The notes under the pieces were generated by a model, which was not told where the DNA came from, did no database searches, and saw only the letters and a list, made by a program, of their open reading frames with translations. Of a DNA stretch of 9,389 bases, positions 1 to 6,821 are shown one piece after another. Numbering within the stretch: position 1 is the stretch's first letter; every line of letters starts with the position of its first letter. Location: positions 1 through 9,389 of the forward strand of contig USBV01000052.1 of NCBI GenBank assembly GCA_900553055.1, read 5' to 3'. Source of the DNA: an uncultured Phascolarctobacterium sp. GTDB taxonomy: Bacteria > Bacillota > Negativicutes > Acidaminococcales > Acidaminococcaceae. Made by a program: the position numbers and the translations under genes.

Positions 1-126
1 GGCCAGCACAAGTATATTTTAGTGCGTGGGCTGGAGTATCGCCGCGTGCTGAAGACGAACCAGATTCCCACGAATGTGGAGACAGTGAAGGAAATCGCAG
101 ATATTTATTTGTTGGAGCAGAAGTAA
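1..126 (+). CDS. C-terminal end of an unrecognised protein (partial)
   Basis: Frame 1 is open from the window edge to a TAA at 124-126 and gives the last 41 residues of a protein whose start lies outside the window. The tail is charged and probably helical (it contains GLEYRRVLKTNQIP and ends ADIYLLEQK). It has no membrane segment, metal-binding cluster or other motif I can assign. The stop lies just before a hairpin at 131-162, which fits the true end of a gene. The racemase gene begins 56 bases downstream on the same strand with little room for its own promoter, so the two are probably co-transcribed. Function unknown. Confidence 0.6.
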   Translation, partial: GQHKYILVRGLEYRRVLKTNQIPTNVETVKEIADIYLLEQK

Positions 127-130
127 AGAA

Positions 131-162
131 AACCCCTCCGCCTCGTAAGCGGTGGAGGGGTT
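131..162 (+). terminator. GC-rich hairpin between genes, terminator-like or attenuator
   Basis: AACCCCTCCGCC pairs with GGTGGAGGGGTT around the 8-base loop TCGTAAGC, giving a 12-bp stem with one G-T pair. It lies directly after the stop of the upstream gene. The right side runs into TTAATAGTGAGGG and not a T-run, so full intrinsic termination looks weak. It may reduce read-through into the racemase gene or protect a processed 3' end. The outer stem resembles the terminators at 1029 and 1203. Confidence 0.55.
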
Positions 163-182
163 AATAGTGAGGGAAAATTATT

Positions 183-899
183 ATGACTAAATATGTAAAA
201 AACGGTAAAAAATTAGGCGTCCTCGGTGGACTGGGCCCCGCTGCCAGCGCAGAATTCTTGCGCCAGCTGGCAGCAAAATGCCCTGCTAACATTGACCAGG
301 AGCACCCTGTTGTGTATATGATTGCGGATTGCGAAATCCCCGACCGTGGCACTGCCATTTGCGGCCTCGGCCCCAGCCCCTTGCCCCAGCTGAAGGAGGA
401 TTTGATGAAGCTGTGCGACATGGGAGCGGATGTACTCGCAGTGCCCTGCAACACAGCGCATTACTTTATCGACCAATTTAAGGATGAGCTGCCCGTGCCG
501 TTGGTGCACATTATTGAGGCCACTGTGCTGGCTACTAAGGCCATCGCGCCGAACGGCGCGTGGATGCTTTCTACCAAGGGCACCAGAGCCTGCGGCCTTT
601 ATCAAGCCTGCGCCGATAAGCATGGACTGAAGCTGTTCATCCCGAACGAGGAGCAAAGCGACAAGTCCCAGCAGGTGATTAATTTCGTGAAGGCGAACAA
701 GTTCGTCGAAGCGGGAGCGATGATGCGCGAGCTGGTGGAGGAGCTGTGGCGCGAGCACGATGTACCTGTGATGACGGCCTGCACGGAGCTGCCCTTGGGC
801 TATGATGCTAGCGGCCTGCCGCAGGAGCGCAGCGTCTCCAGCATTGGCGCATTAGTTGATGCAACTGTGAAGCAGCTCTATGATGAAGTAGAGGAGTAA
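183..899 (+). CDS. Aspartate/glutamate racemase family protein
   Basis: This 238-residue protein belongs to the cofactor-independent Asp/Glu racemase superfamily, which moves the alpha proton with two cysteines. The expected landmarks occur in order: LGVLGGLGPAAS at the N-terminus (residues 11-22), VPCNTAH with the first catalytic Cys89, LSTKGTRA in the middle (129-136), TACTELPL with the second catalytic Cys200, and an SSIGALVDAT-type C-terminal helix. Length matches aspartate racemases (EC 5.1.1.13), and the motif set favours aspartate over glutamate racemase, but substrate cannot be fixed from sequence. D-aspartate would serve as a peptidoglycan cross-bridge or as a D-amino acid pool. The start at 183 is preceded by a modest GTGAGGG ribosome site at 167-173. 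A 12-bp hairpin lies just upstream, and the next plus-strand terminator is at 1029-1072. No signal peptide, so cytoplasmic. Confidence 0.88.
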   Translation: MTKYVKNGKKLGVLGGLGPAASAEFLRQLAAKCPANIDQEHPVVYMIADCEIPDRGTAICGLGPSPLPQLKEDLMKLCDMGADVLAVPCNTAHYFIDQFKDELPVPLVHIIEATVLATKAIAPNGAWMLSTKGTRACGLYQACADKHGLKLFIPNEEQSDKSQQVINFVKANKFVEAGAMMRELVEELWREHDVPVMTACTELPLGYDASGLPQERSVSSIGALVDATVKQLYDEVEE

Positions 900-930
900 G
901 CTATACACATTATTCTTAAAGCTTAGCTCA

Positions 931-960
931 TAAAATAGAAAAACTTGCGCGAAGCGCAAG
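931..960 (-). terminator. Minus-strand intrinsic terminator
   Basis: CTTGCGC (944-950) and GCGCAAG (954-960) form a perfect 7-bp stem with a GAA loop on the plus strand. Read on the minus strand, the stem is followed by TTTTTCTATTTTAT, a good termination tract; on the plus strand no T-run follows. It lies about 110 bases beyond the stop of the holin-like toxin remnant. It is therefore best explained as the end of that minus-strand transcript, with a second role as backup for the nadE-sensor operon. Confidence 0.7.
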
Positions 961-972
961 AAAGTGTTTAAC

Positions 973-1072
973 TATATATGCAAGGGCAACCGTCCACAAG
1001 GTGGTTGACCGCAGTTATGGGTTAAGAAACTCCATCCCGCGCTGGGCAAGTTTAGGGATGGGGTCTTCTTTT
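973..1072 (+). ncRNA. Candidate antisense antitoxin RNA of a type I toxin locus
   Basis: This plus-strand segment has two stems. One is an imperfect hairpin in which GGGCAACCGTCC pairs with GGTGGTTGACC around ACAA (about 984-1010). The other is the terminator at 1029-1072. The segment ends head-to-head with a minus-strand holin-like toxin ORF that stops at 1071. A toxin transcript running on to the terminator at 931-960 would contain the complement of this whole RNA. That is the convergent, 3'-overlapping layout known for txpA/ratA-type systems in Firmicutes. A TATATAT element at 973-979 could be the -10 box, but I see no good -35, so the RNA start is uncertain and expression may be lost. Confidence 0.4.
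1029..1072 (+). terminator. Plus-strand intrinsic terminator
   Basis: ACTCCATCCC (1029-1038) pairs with GGGATGGGGT (1055-1064) in a 10-bp stem with one G-T pair. The stem is followed by TCTTCTTTT. It would end both the candidate antisense RNA and any read-through from the racemase gene. Confidence 0.75.
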
Positions 1073-1169
1073 ACGAAAAACGATTACAGACACACAGACA
1101 CATCAAACGAATGAAGGTCAGTAATGCGATGATAAACATACCAAAGGCCATAAGGTCTTGGTAATAAAC
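1071..1169 (-). pseudogene. Remnant of a holin-like type I toxin
   Basis: Minus-strand translation from 1169 gives VYYQDLMAFGMFIIALLTF, then a diverged tail IRLMCLCVCNRFS and a TAA at 1071-1073. The pattern Y-x-x-L-M-x-F-G-x-F-I-x-x-L-L-T is the signature I associate with the short 'putative holin-like toxin' proteins of Firmicutes: about 30-residue single-helix membrane toxins of type I toxin-antitoxin loci. Three things suggest decay. No start codon stands before the conserved YxxLM block, and the first in-frame ATG (1149-1151) would give only 26 residues. There is no GGAGG site. The usual lysine-rich tail is replaced by a Cys-rich one. The bidirectional terminator directly upstream leaves little room for a promoter. 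A short live variant starting at 1151 cannot be excluded. Family assignment rests on recalled pattern, not on a search. Confidence 0.5.
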
Positions 1170-1193
1170 ACAACAAAAGTTCGCATAATGGAA

Positions 1194-1244
1194 GCAAAAA
1201 ATAACTCCATCTCGCTAGCGGTTGGCTGGGGGATGGAGTTTTTT
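1194..1244. terminator. Bidirectional intrinsic terminator
   Basis: AACTCCATC (1203-1211) pairs perfectly with GATGGAGTT (1232-1240). Plus-strand transcripts meet TTTTTT (1239-1244), and minus-strand transcripts meet a run of six T (complement of 1195-1200). It lies about 85 bases after the stop of the minus-strand sensor B gene, so its main job is probably to end the nadE-sensor operon. The remaining stretch up to sensor B (1245-1325) shows only a weak GCTC/GAGC hairpin and no gene. Confidence 0.75.
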
Positions 1245-1325
1245 GTAATTATTGGCAATAGCCGCAAATTGAAATTGGTTGTGCTATAGGGGCGCTCATA
1301 TCAGAAGAGCTAGTATCGATTAAAT

Positions 1326-2702
1326 TTAAAAATCCTCATCCAACAAAAGGCTGAACAGCTTGCTGCTTTGCAGCACGATATCCTGCTCGCTTTCCGTCCA
1401 GGTGTGGACTTTGTCACGATGCAGAATACTTAATAGGTATTTTCTTTGCCCTTTAATCACAATCGTTTTTGTGATACCGGAACGCAAAGTGTTTTCGCAT
1501 TTGCTATACATATCACAGCTAGGAACATTGTTTAGATCAGTACAAAGACTAAAGCCATCCTCTGTGAAATATGGTGCAATATCCTCCCAGTAAAAATTGC
1601 TTAGAATAAAGTCAATGGGAAAATTCTTTTTATCATAATAATAAAGTGGCTCTATTTTCTTTGAACCTTCATGAATAATGGAAACTACCCCACATGAAGC
1701 CTGCAGCGTTTCACAGCAATGCTGCAACAGCTTTTGGCAAACAGCGGGACGGTCATGAAAATCCATATAAGCCAAGGTTTGCTCCAGAAAGCGCTCCACA
1801 GAAAGGGGAGCATTTTCGATATAAGTATAATCAACTAAATTGCCATAAGCAAAGTCTTCCTGCTCCAGCTCCAAGGGAATAATGGTGCAGATATAATACT
1901 CTTCGCCAGTCTCCGCATCAAGCACATAACGGCTACGCTCCATAACCCATTTTACTTGTCCCTGCTTAGTTAGAACGCGGTAGTTAATAGTGTAGGGAAC
2001 ACCATTAGAAAAGCTAAGCAGAACTTGCTTGAGAAGCTCTAGGTCAGCCTGATAAATGCAGCGATCCATTTGACCTTTAGTGTATTCTATAAGCTCGCTA
2101 AAGTCTTTAAAGCCAAGGATATCACACAGGGATTGGTTGGCATAAACAAGCGGGAAATGCTCACCGATAAGGCAGTAAAGAAGTCCATTGGGCGTGTGTT
2201 CGCACATATCAACAGCCATGGAGCGGTCGCATTCCAGCTGGGTGAGGCGACGCGTAACCTCCGCACCGTGCTCTAGCGGAAGAATTTTGCCTAGGTCATG
2301 CAGTTTATTTGCTGCGGAGGAATGCAAATAAACAATCCTCGGTTCGCCATTTTCTTTGCGATACACAAGGGTTGCTCTTTCAAGCTCGCGAACTGTGGCT
2401 CCCTTATCGGTTTGGTAAGATAGATTGGCAGTGAAGAGCACTACACAAAAATTATCCGTAGCATTGATTGTTTCCATGCTAATGTCATCAAACTGTACAA
2501 AAAAAGGAATAGTCAAGCGTTCGTGAGCAGTGGCGACGATGGCAGCATAATCTGGATAAATTTCCTGGGAGCCCCAGCCAATATAGCTGCTTTGCTTGGA
2601 AAAATAGCTGAGAACTTTATCCATATTATTATCTATGCAGTATGCTTGGAAAAAGTCCAGTGTTCTTTGGCGAGCCTGCTCTGCAAAGGAAGCATCAAGC
2701 AT
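1326..2702 (-). CDS. Sensor-like protein B: NTF2-like, PAS and GAF-like domains, no output domain
   Basis: I place the start at the ATG at 2702 (458 residues). It sits just behind a strong GGGAGGTGAGG ribosome site, and the longer frame opening at a GTG at 2768 would run deep into the regulator gene. Three regions are visible: an NTF2/SnoaL-like fold at about 8-131 (helical start, then FCVVLFTANLSY and a strand ending IVYLHSS), a PAS domain at about 171-278 (PNGLLYCLIG through the KWVMERSRYV and YYICTIIPLEL strands), and a GAF-like domain at about 315-455 ending HTWTESEQDIVLQSSKLF. There is no transmembrane segment, histidine kinase, GGDEF/EAL or DNA-binding region, so it can only act through a partner. 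The gene overlaps the regulator by 8 bases (ATGCTTGA). It is unusually cysteine-rich (15 of 458; 7 in the GAF-like part), whereas its paralogue A has 4. Domain names are from visual comparison; the ligand is unknown. Confidence 0.72.
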   Translation of the reverse strand: MLDASFAEQARQRTLDFFQAYCIDNNMDKVLSYFSKQSSYIGWGSQEIYPDYAAIVATAHERLTIPFFVQFDDISMETINATDNFCVVLFTANLSYQTDKGATVRELERATLVYRKENGEPRIVYLHSSAANKLHDLGKILPLEHGAEVTRRLTQLECDRSMAVDMCEHTPNGLLYCLIGEHFPLVYANQSLCDILGFKDFSELIEYTKGQMDRCIYQADLELLKQVLLSFSNGVPYTINYRVLTKQGQVKWVMERSRYVLDAETGEEYYICTIIPLELEQEDFAYGNLVDYTYIENAPLSVERFLEQTLAYMDFHDRPAVCQKLLQHCCETLQASCGVVSIIHEGSKKIEPLYYYDKKNFPIDFILSNFYWEDIAPYFTEDGFSLCTDLNNVPSCDMYSKCENTLRSGITKTIVIKGQRKYLLSILHRDKVHTWTESEQDIVLQSSKLFSLLLDEDF

Positions 2703-3417
2703 CGTCCTCACCTCCCTCAAAAGCATTTGCAGTGGGTTGGTTATAGAATAGGCCAAAGCCCTTACCACGCCGCGTTTCTAAGCGCAGGGGAGCAAATTCT
2801 TCCAACTGCAGCTTGTGGCGCAGGTTGGAAATATGCATATTTAAGGCACGGCTGGTATATTTTATTTCGCTCTGTGGATAAACCTCTTGATATAGCTTGT
2901 CGACAGTCACGATTTGGTTAAGATTATGGGCGAAAACCAAGAGCAGCTTGAACTCTGTCGCTGTGAGTGGCAAAAGCTCGCCCTTGAGCATCACTTGGTT
3001 ATTGTGGAGGAAAATTTGCAAATCACCCAAACGCATGATGCGGTTATTGTTTTGCTGAGCCCGCTTAGTCAAACGCAAAAAATTCTTGATTTGATAATAT
3101 AGCTCCACGCTGCCGCAGGGCAGGTGCACCAAATAATCGGCGCCACCATCTAAAAGACGCAGGCCGACACGTTCATCTGTACTATTGGTAACGGCAAAGA
3201 CAGGCAAAATGGGTGAAAGCTTTTTCACGAGCTTGAGCTCCGCAACTAGGGGCTGCTCGCATTGCACTAAAAAACAATGCGGCTTAAAGCTTGTATAGGC
3301 AGCTAAAGCCTGCACCGGAGTTTGGCAAAACTGAAACTCCAAATCAAACAGGGTGCTATAGGCTAAAAGCTGTTCCAGCTCGCGAGGTGCAGGAGAATGA
3401 ACGAGAATTTTTATCAT
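2695..3417 (-). CDS. OmpR/PhoB-type transcriptional regulator with a degenerate receiver
   Basis: This 240-residue protein has a receiver-like fold at about 1-118 and a winged-helix Trans_reg_C DNA-binding domain at about 127-226 (GDLQIFL, LTATEFKLLLVF, recognition helix TSRALNMHISNLRHKL, and the RRGKGFGLFY wing). The receiver lacks the phosphorylation apparatus. The N-terminal acidic pair is His7-Ser8, the phospho-acceptor Asp is Gln52 (HCFLVQCEQP), and the conserved Lys before Pro is Leu99. Only the Thr77 switch residue remains. It should therefore be controlled without phosphate, most simply by binding sensor A or B. The start at 3417 is preceded by an ideal GGAGGTG site (complement of 3422-3428) and overlaps the sensor A stop by 4 bases (ATGA). 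No histidine kinase lies in the window. Targets are unknown; self-regulation of the nadE operon is a reasonable guess. Confidence 0.87.
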   Translation of the reverse strand: MIKILVHSPAPRELEQLLAYSTLFDLEFQFCQTPVQALAAYTSFKPHCFLVQCEQPLVAELKLVKKLSPILPVFAVTNSTDERVGLRLLDGGADYLVHLPCGSVELYYQIKNFLRLTKRAQQNNNRIMRLGDLQIFLHNNQVMLKGELLPLTATEFKLLLVFAHNLNQIVTVDKLYQEVYPQSEIKYTSRALNMHISNLRHKLQLEEFAPLRLETRRGKGFGLFYNQPTANAFEGGEDDA

Positions 3418-4844
3418 AATGCACCTCCGTTAAAAACACTTTGAACCGGATTTTTCTTAGCATAATCCTCCAAAAGTAAAGCAAACATTTTGGCAGTATA
3501 ATTCATGATTTTTACTTCGTTTTCCGTCCAAGGCTTGCTTTCCTTTTGACGCAAAAAGTTGATGATAAAGCTTTCCTTGCCATTTACAGTGATAATTTGG
3601 AACATCCAAGCATAGATTCCCTGTTGCTGGTAAATACTGTGCAATGGCTCGGGCATGTTTTCGGGCTTATCAAACTTAAACGTGGTGAACCTATGAGTCC
3701 AATACAGAGAGCATCTAGCGGGAACAAAGAAGGGAAGAATCTTTTTGTAGCCGGGCGTTGTGTAATTGCGCACTAATTTGATAGGGGCTTGAAGGTCCCT
3801 TACATCAAAGATGGAACCGTTATGAGCATTGAGCACAGTAGTTGCGAGCTCCAAAAGATGGGGAATGCCTTTGTCAAGACCATATTGCACAAAAATATCC
3901 AGCGCGATTTTCAAAAAGAGCTCGTAGGAAATGCTATAATCCTCGTCAGCCTTTTCGGTAGCAAGCAAAGCATTGCTTGCCAGCTGTTCATCCGGTAACA
4001 ACAGCGGTGTGAGACTAAGAATATAGAATTGATTGTGCTCCTCCACATAATTGCCGCGCAGCAATACGCGCACGCTGGTACCATCCTTGCGCAGAAAGCT
4101 GGCATTCATATTGAAAACCTTGCCTGGCTCCCGCTTGGCTAGCTGCTTGTGCACACGTGGCCAATCCTGGGGAGCGACAAGCCTTTCCAGCTTACCTTGA
4201 GTGTGCTCTAATAAGTCCCTATTATTGGTATAACCTAATAGTTTATACAGTGCTTCGTTGACTAAGTTCACCTGCTCCTTGCCGGAAATTTGGTAGAAGA
4301 TGAGACCGTTGGGAGAATACATGCCCGCTGCAGTGGCAGCACCCTTAGTTGCCTGTTCGATTGGCGGATTAATATATAAGTAATTGTTTTCTATTTGCTC
4401 GTATTGGTTGTGCAAATGGATGTTGCGGATATTTTTATGCGGCATGGAAAAATGCAGATGCAAAATTTCCAGCTTGCCCTTATTTTGCGTCACTATATAG
4501 GAAATACGAATATTGTACTGAATTTTGTAGCCATTGTCGATAACGAAGAAAACCTTCGCGGTTAAGAATACTACGCACAGCTCCTCCGTAGCAAAGGGAG
4601 CCTGCGTTTGCACATCCTCCACATAGGCACTGTGCTCATATTCCGTGGTGGGGAGAATATATTCCAAAAAATCCTTGTAATCAACGTGATTGTGGAGCGT
4701 ATCGATGCAGAAGGATTTAAAACGCTCCGGAGGCATATTAATACAGCTTTTAGACATGTTGTTTTCTACAAAATAGGCCCAAAAGGATTCCAGACTGATT
4801 TTTTTAGCTTGTTCAATGAATGTTGCCTTGTCCAAATTACTCAT
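3414..4844 (-). CDS. Sensor-like protein A: NTF2-like, PAS and GAF-like domains, no output domain
   Basis: This 476-residue paralogue of protein B has the same order of domains: NTF2/SnoaL-like at about 10-135 (LCVVFLTAKVFFV, LEILHLHFSM), PAS at about 176-282 (SPNGLIFYQISG, FLRKDGTSVRVLLRGNY, FYILSLTP), and GAF-like at about 310-460 (ending KPWTENEVKIMNYTAKMF). Shared signatures with B are (S/T)PNGL, EhTqGklerl at the PAS centre, and the closing WTE-x-E helix. Outside these motifs the two are strongly diverged, so the duplication is old. No membrane helix, kinase, cyclase or HTH is visible. The ATG at 4844 lies inside the nadE stop (ATGAGTAA, 8-base overlap) with only a weak AAAGAG site, so translation probably depends on coupling to nadE. 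It precedes the regulator by a 4-base overlap. Inferred role: cytoplasmic small-molecule sensor for the regulator. Confidence 0.72.
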   Translation of the reverse strand: MSNLDKATFIEQAKKISLESFWAYFVENNMSKSCINMPPERFKSFCIDTLHNHVDYKDFLEYILPTTEYEHSAYVEDVQTQAPFATEELCVVFLTAKVFFVIDNGYKIQYNIRISYIVTQNKGKLEILHLHFSMPHKNIRNIHLHNQYEQIENNYLYINPPIEQATKGAATAAGMYSPNGLIFYQISGKEQVNLVNEALYKLLGYTNNRDLLEHTQGKLERLVAPQDWPRVHKQLAKREPGKVFNMNASFLRKDGTSVRVLLRGNYVEEHNQFYILSLTPLLLPDEQLASNALLATEKADEDYSISYELFLKIALDIFVQYGLDKGIPHLLELATTVLNAHNGSIFDVRDLQAPIKLVRNYTTPGYKKILPFFVPARCSLYWTHRFTTFKFDKPENMPEPLHSIYQQQGIYAWMFQIITVNGKESFIINFLRQKESKPWTENEVKIMNYTAKMFALLLEDYAKKNPVQSVFNGGAL

Positions 4845-6735
4845 GAGCTAACAACTCTTTCTTTAGCAAATGATATTCGCGTGAAAAATAGGGGGTAAGC
4901 TGTGCTTCCCGATGGTCGTAGCCAAAGGCACGCTTGGTGAGGGATAGCACCGGCGGCGCTTGGATGCGTTTGGCCACGGCAAAGCCGGCGAACAGCTTCC
5001 ACCAACGCTCTAGGTCGGCGATGAGCGCCTCGGCGTTGGGGCATGCTTCGGCAAGTGCTGCCTCGCTGCAGCCCAGCTCCTGGGCTAGGATGCCCTGCTT
5101 ATACCAACGCAAAATGTCGGCGGGGGTTGTTTTGTGCCAGTTTTCGATGAAGGCACGCAGCAAGTAATCGTGATATGGATAAACGAGCGGGTCGCCACCC
5201 TTGCCCACGGTTTGCGCATCGCTTAGCTCGGCGCTGGGGCGAATAGTGAAGATGGCTTCAGGAATAACCTCTCGCTTAAAGATTGCTTCGTTCAGATAAC
5301 GGCCTAAAGCGTACACCTGGTGCTTCCACAAATCGCCTATCATGGCGATGGCGCCGGCGATGTCACCGTAAAAGGTGGCGTAGCCCACGGCGAGCTCTGC
5401 TTTATTGGAATTGCAGCTGAACGCTCCGCCGAAGGCGGCGCTGGCAGCTGCGATAAGGCGTGCGCCACGGTCACGCGCTTGGATGTTCTCTTTAACTAGG
5501 CCGCTCAGCGTAAGGTTGAAGGCTGCATTTGTGCCCAAATTTGTAATTGGGGTAGTGCTCAGCTGGCTCACAGTGTGCTCGTAGCTCTCTTGGATAGGTA
5601 GCACGGCGTAGTTGGCGCCAAGCGCTTTAGCTAAGCTATAGGCCAAATCTTGGGTAGTAGTGGAATTGTAGCGCGAGGGCAGGTTTAGCAAAAGGATATT
5701 TTCCGGTCCTAAAATATCGGCATACATGGCGGCTGTGACAGCACTGTCAATGCCGCCGGAAAGGCCAATGGTCATTTTTTTAATGCCGCATTGCTGCAAA
5801 AATTTTGTCGTACCATATTTAAGCGTAAGGTAAATATTCTGCGGCTCCTCGGGTAAAACGGCGGGAGGGCAGCTGGGGATGATGCAGTTAGCCTGCGTAT
5901 CCCAGGTCATTTCCAGCAGTGTATCATCATACATCTCGGCAGAGGTAACTAAAGTGCCGTCGCCATTATAGGCGGAGCTGCAGCCATCATAAGTAAAGAT
6001 GTTTTTGCCATTGTTTTGGATGCCCACATTGTTGCAATAGAGGAGCGGGATGCCGGCTTCCTTGGCTTGCGCGCCAAAAAGACGGTTGCGCTTGCGGTTT
6101 TTGCCCAGCGTATAGGGCGAGCAGGATAGATTACACAGAATTTGCGCACCGTTACGCGCCAGTGCTTGCGGCACGTTGAGATGGTAGTTTTCGGTCCAGC
6201 CATCCTCGCACAGCATGATGCCAAGCTTAACCTTGGTGCCACGAATAGTGATTTCTACGGGCTGCAGTGCTTGCTCCACGCTAGCGCCTTCTTCGGCGCA
6301 CAGCTTTTGTAGGCTGTAAAAATAACGGCAGTCGTCAAATTCGCGGTAATTGGGCAGGGAATTTTTGATAATGAAGCTGCGTCCCTGATAGCCGCCCAGC
6401 AGCTTGCCATCCTGGCACACAAAGGCGGCGTTGTATTTGCGCAGGCGTCCATCCTCATTTAGCTTATCCTTTTCCATGGCCACGCTGCCAAAGGCGATGC
6501 AAAGGCCTGTGCTAGCCTTAATAATTTCTTGGCAATAGTAATCGCAGTCATCCAAAAAGCTTTGCTGCTCCCACACATCACCAATTAAATAGCCCGGCAG
6601 TGCCATTTCAGGCAGCAGCAAAATATCGGCTCCTTGCGCACGCGCAGCCGTAATTGACTGCATAATTTTTTCGTAGTTTACATCGGGGCGGCCGGGGACA
6701 ATTTCCAGCTGTCCACAGATAATTTTAATCTCCAC
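4837..6735 (-). CDS. nadE: Glutamine-dependent NAD(+) synthetase
   Basis: This 632-residue, two-domain enzyme (EC 6.3.5.1) amidates NaAD to NAD+ using ATP and glutamine, in the cytoplasm. The N-terminal nitrilase-type glutaminase carries the Glu43 (LLPEMALPGY), Lys124 (IIKNSLPNYREFDD) and Cys176 (IMLCEDGW) triad. The C-terminal PP-loop synthetase carries SGGIDS (326-331), ENIQARDRGARL (416-427) and NKAELAVGYATFYGD (444-458). All expected catalytic residues are present and length is normal for the family. The start is a GTG at 6735 behind a GGAAGG site (spacing about 8). A candidate promoter lies at 6793-6821. It is the first gene of a four-gene overlapping operon: its last 8 bases contain the start of sensor A, which ties sensor and regulator production to NAD synthesis. 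Confidence 0.96.
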   Translation of the reverse strand: MEIKIICGQLEIVPGRPDVNYEKIMQSITAARAQGADILLLPEMALPGYLIGDVWEQQSFLDDCDYYCQEIIKASTGLCIAFGSVAMEKDKLNEDGRLRKYNAAFVCQDGKLLGGYQGRSFIIKNSLPNYREFDDCRYFYSLQKLCAEEGASVEQALQPVEITIRGTKVKLGIMLCEDGWTENYHLNVPQALARNGAQILCNLSCSPYTLGKNRKRNRLFGAQAKEAGIPLLYCNNVGIQNNGKNIFTYDGCSSAYNGDGTLVTSAEMYDDTLLEMTWDTQANCIIPSCPPAVLPEEPQNIYLTLKYGTTKFLQQCGIKKMTIGLSGGIDSAVTAAMYADILGPENILLLNLPSRYNSTTTQDLAYSLAKALGANYAVLPIQESYEHTVSQLSTTPITNLGTNAAFNLTLSGLVKENIQARDRGARLIAAASAAFGGAFSCNSNKAELAVGYATFYGDIAGAIAMIGDLWKHQVYALGRYLNEAIFKREVIPEAIFTIRPSAELSDAQTVGKGGDPLVYPYHDYLLRAFIENWHKTTPADILRWYKQGILAQELGCSEAALAEACPNAEALIADLERWWKLFAGFAVAKRIQAPPVLSLTKRAFGYDHREAQLTPYFSREYHLLKKELLAHE

Positions 6736-6767
6736 TTTGCTTACCTTCCGCTTTTTCCCAAAAATAT

Positions 6768-6797
6768 TTGCATTTGGGGTATATCTAGTGCTATTAT
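6768..6797 (+). promoter_or_regulatory. Candidate promoter of the YbaK-type gene
   Basis: TTGCAT (6768-6773), 18 bases, then TATTAT (6792-6797) on the plus strand. The -35 is poor (3 of 6). An alternative -10 is GATAAT (6809-6814). The -10 overlaps the divergent nadE -10. Direct repeats TCTAGTG at 6784-6790 and 6818-6824 and the inverted repeat AGAGA/TCTCT (6801-6820) surround it and could be operator half-sites. Confidence 0.3.
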
Positions 6798-6821
6798 AGC
6801 AGAGATAAGATAATTTCTCTA
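6793..6821 (-). promoter_or_regulatory. Candidate promoter of the nadE-sensor operon
   Basis: On the minus strand, TAGAGA (complement of 6816-6821), 17 bases, then a consensus TATAAT (complement of 6793-6798). The -35 matches 4 of 6 positions. Predicted transcript start is about 50 bases before the nadE GTG. The -10 sits in the palindrome GCTATTATAGC (6790-6800), which also supplies a -10 on the other strand. Confidence 0.5.

Noticed and set aside
213..758. 181-codon minus-strand frame inside the racemase gene
   Set aside because: It is a shadow of a well-supported gene, with biased composition and no ribosome site considered convincing.
978..1025. A 15-codon ORF (MQGQPSTRWLTAVMG) as a leader peptide
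   Set aside because: There is no ribosome site and no run of regulatory codons. It lies in the structured candidate antisense RNA, whose conservation would explain the open frame.
984..1072. T-box or ZTP-type riboswitch, suggested by GGTGGTTGACCGC and CGCGCTGGGC before a terminator
   Set aside because: No specifier stem, no intact T-box or ZTP core, and no plus-strand gene follows the terminator to be controlled.
2703..2768. 22-residue N-terminal extension of sensor B
   Set aside because: It begins at a GTG deep within the regulator gene, whereas the ATG at 2702 has a strong ribosome site and gives a typical 8-base overlap.
2914..3102. 62-codon plus-strand frame inside the regulator gene
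   Set aside because: It is antisense to the winged-helix region, with no ribosome site or recognisable domain.
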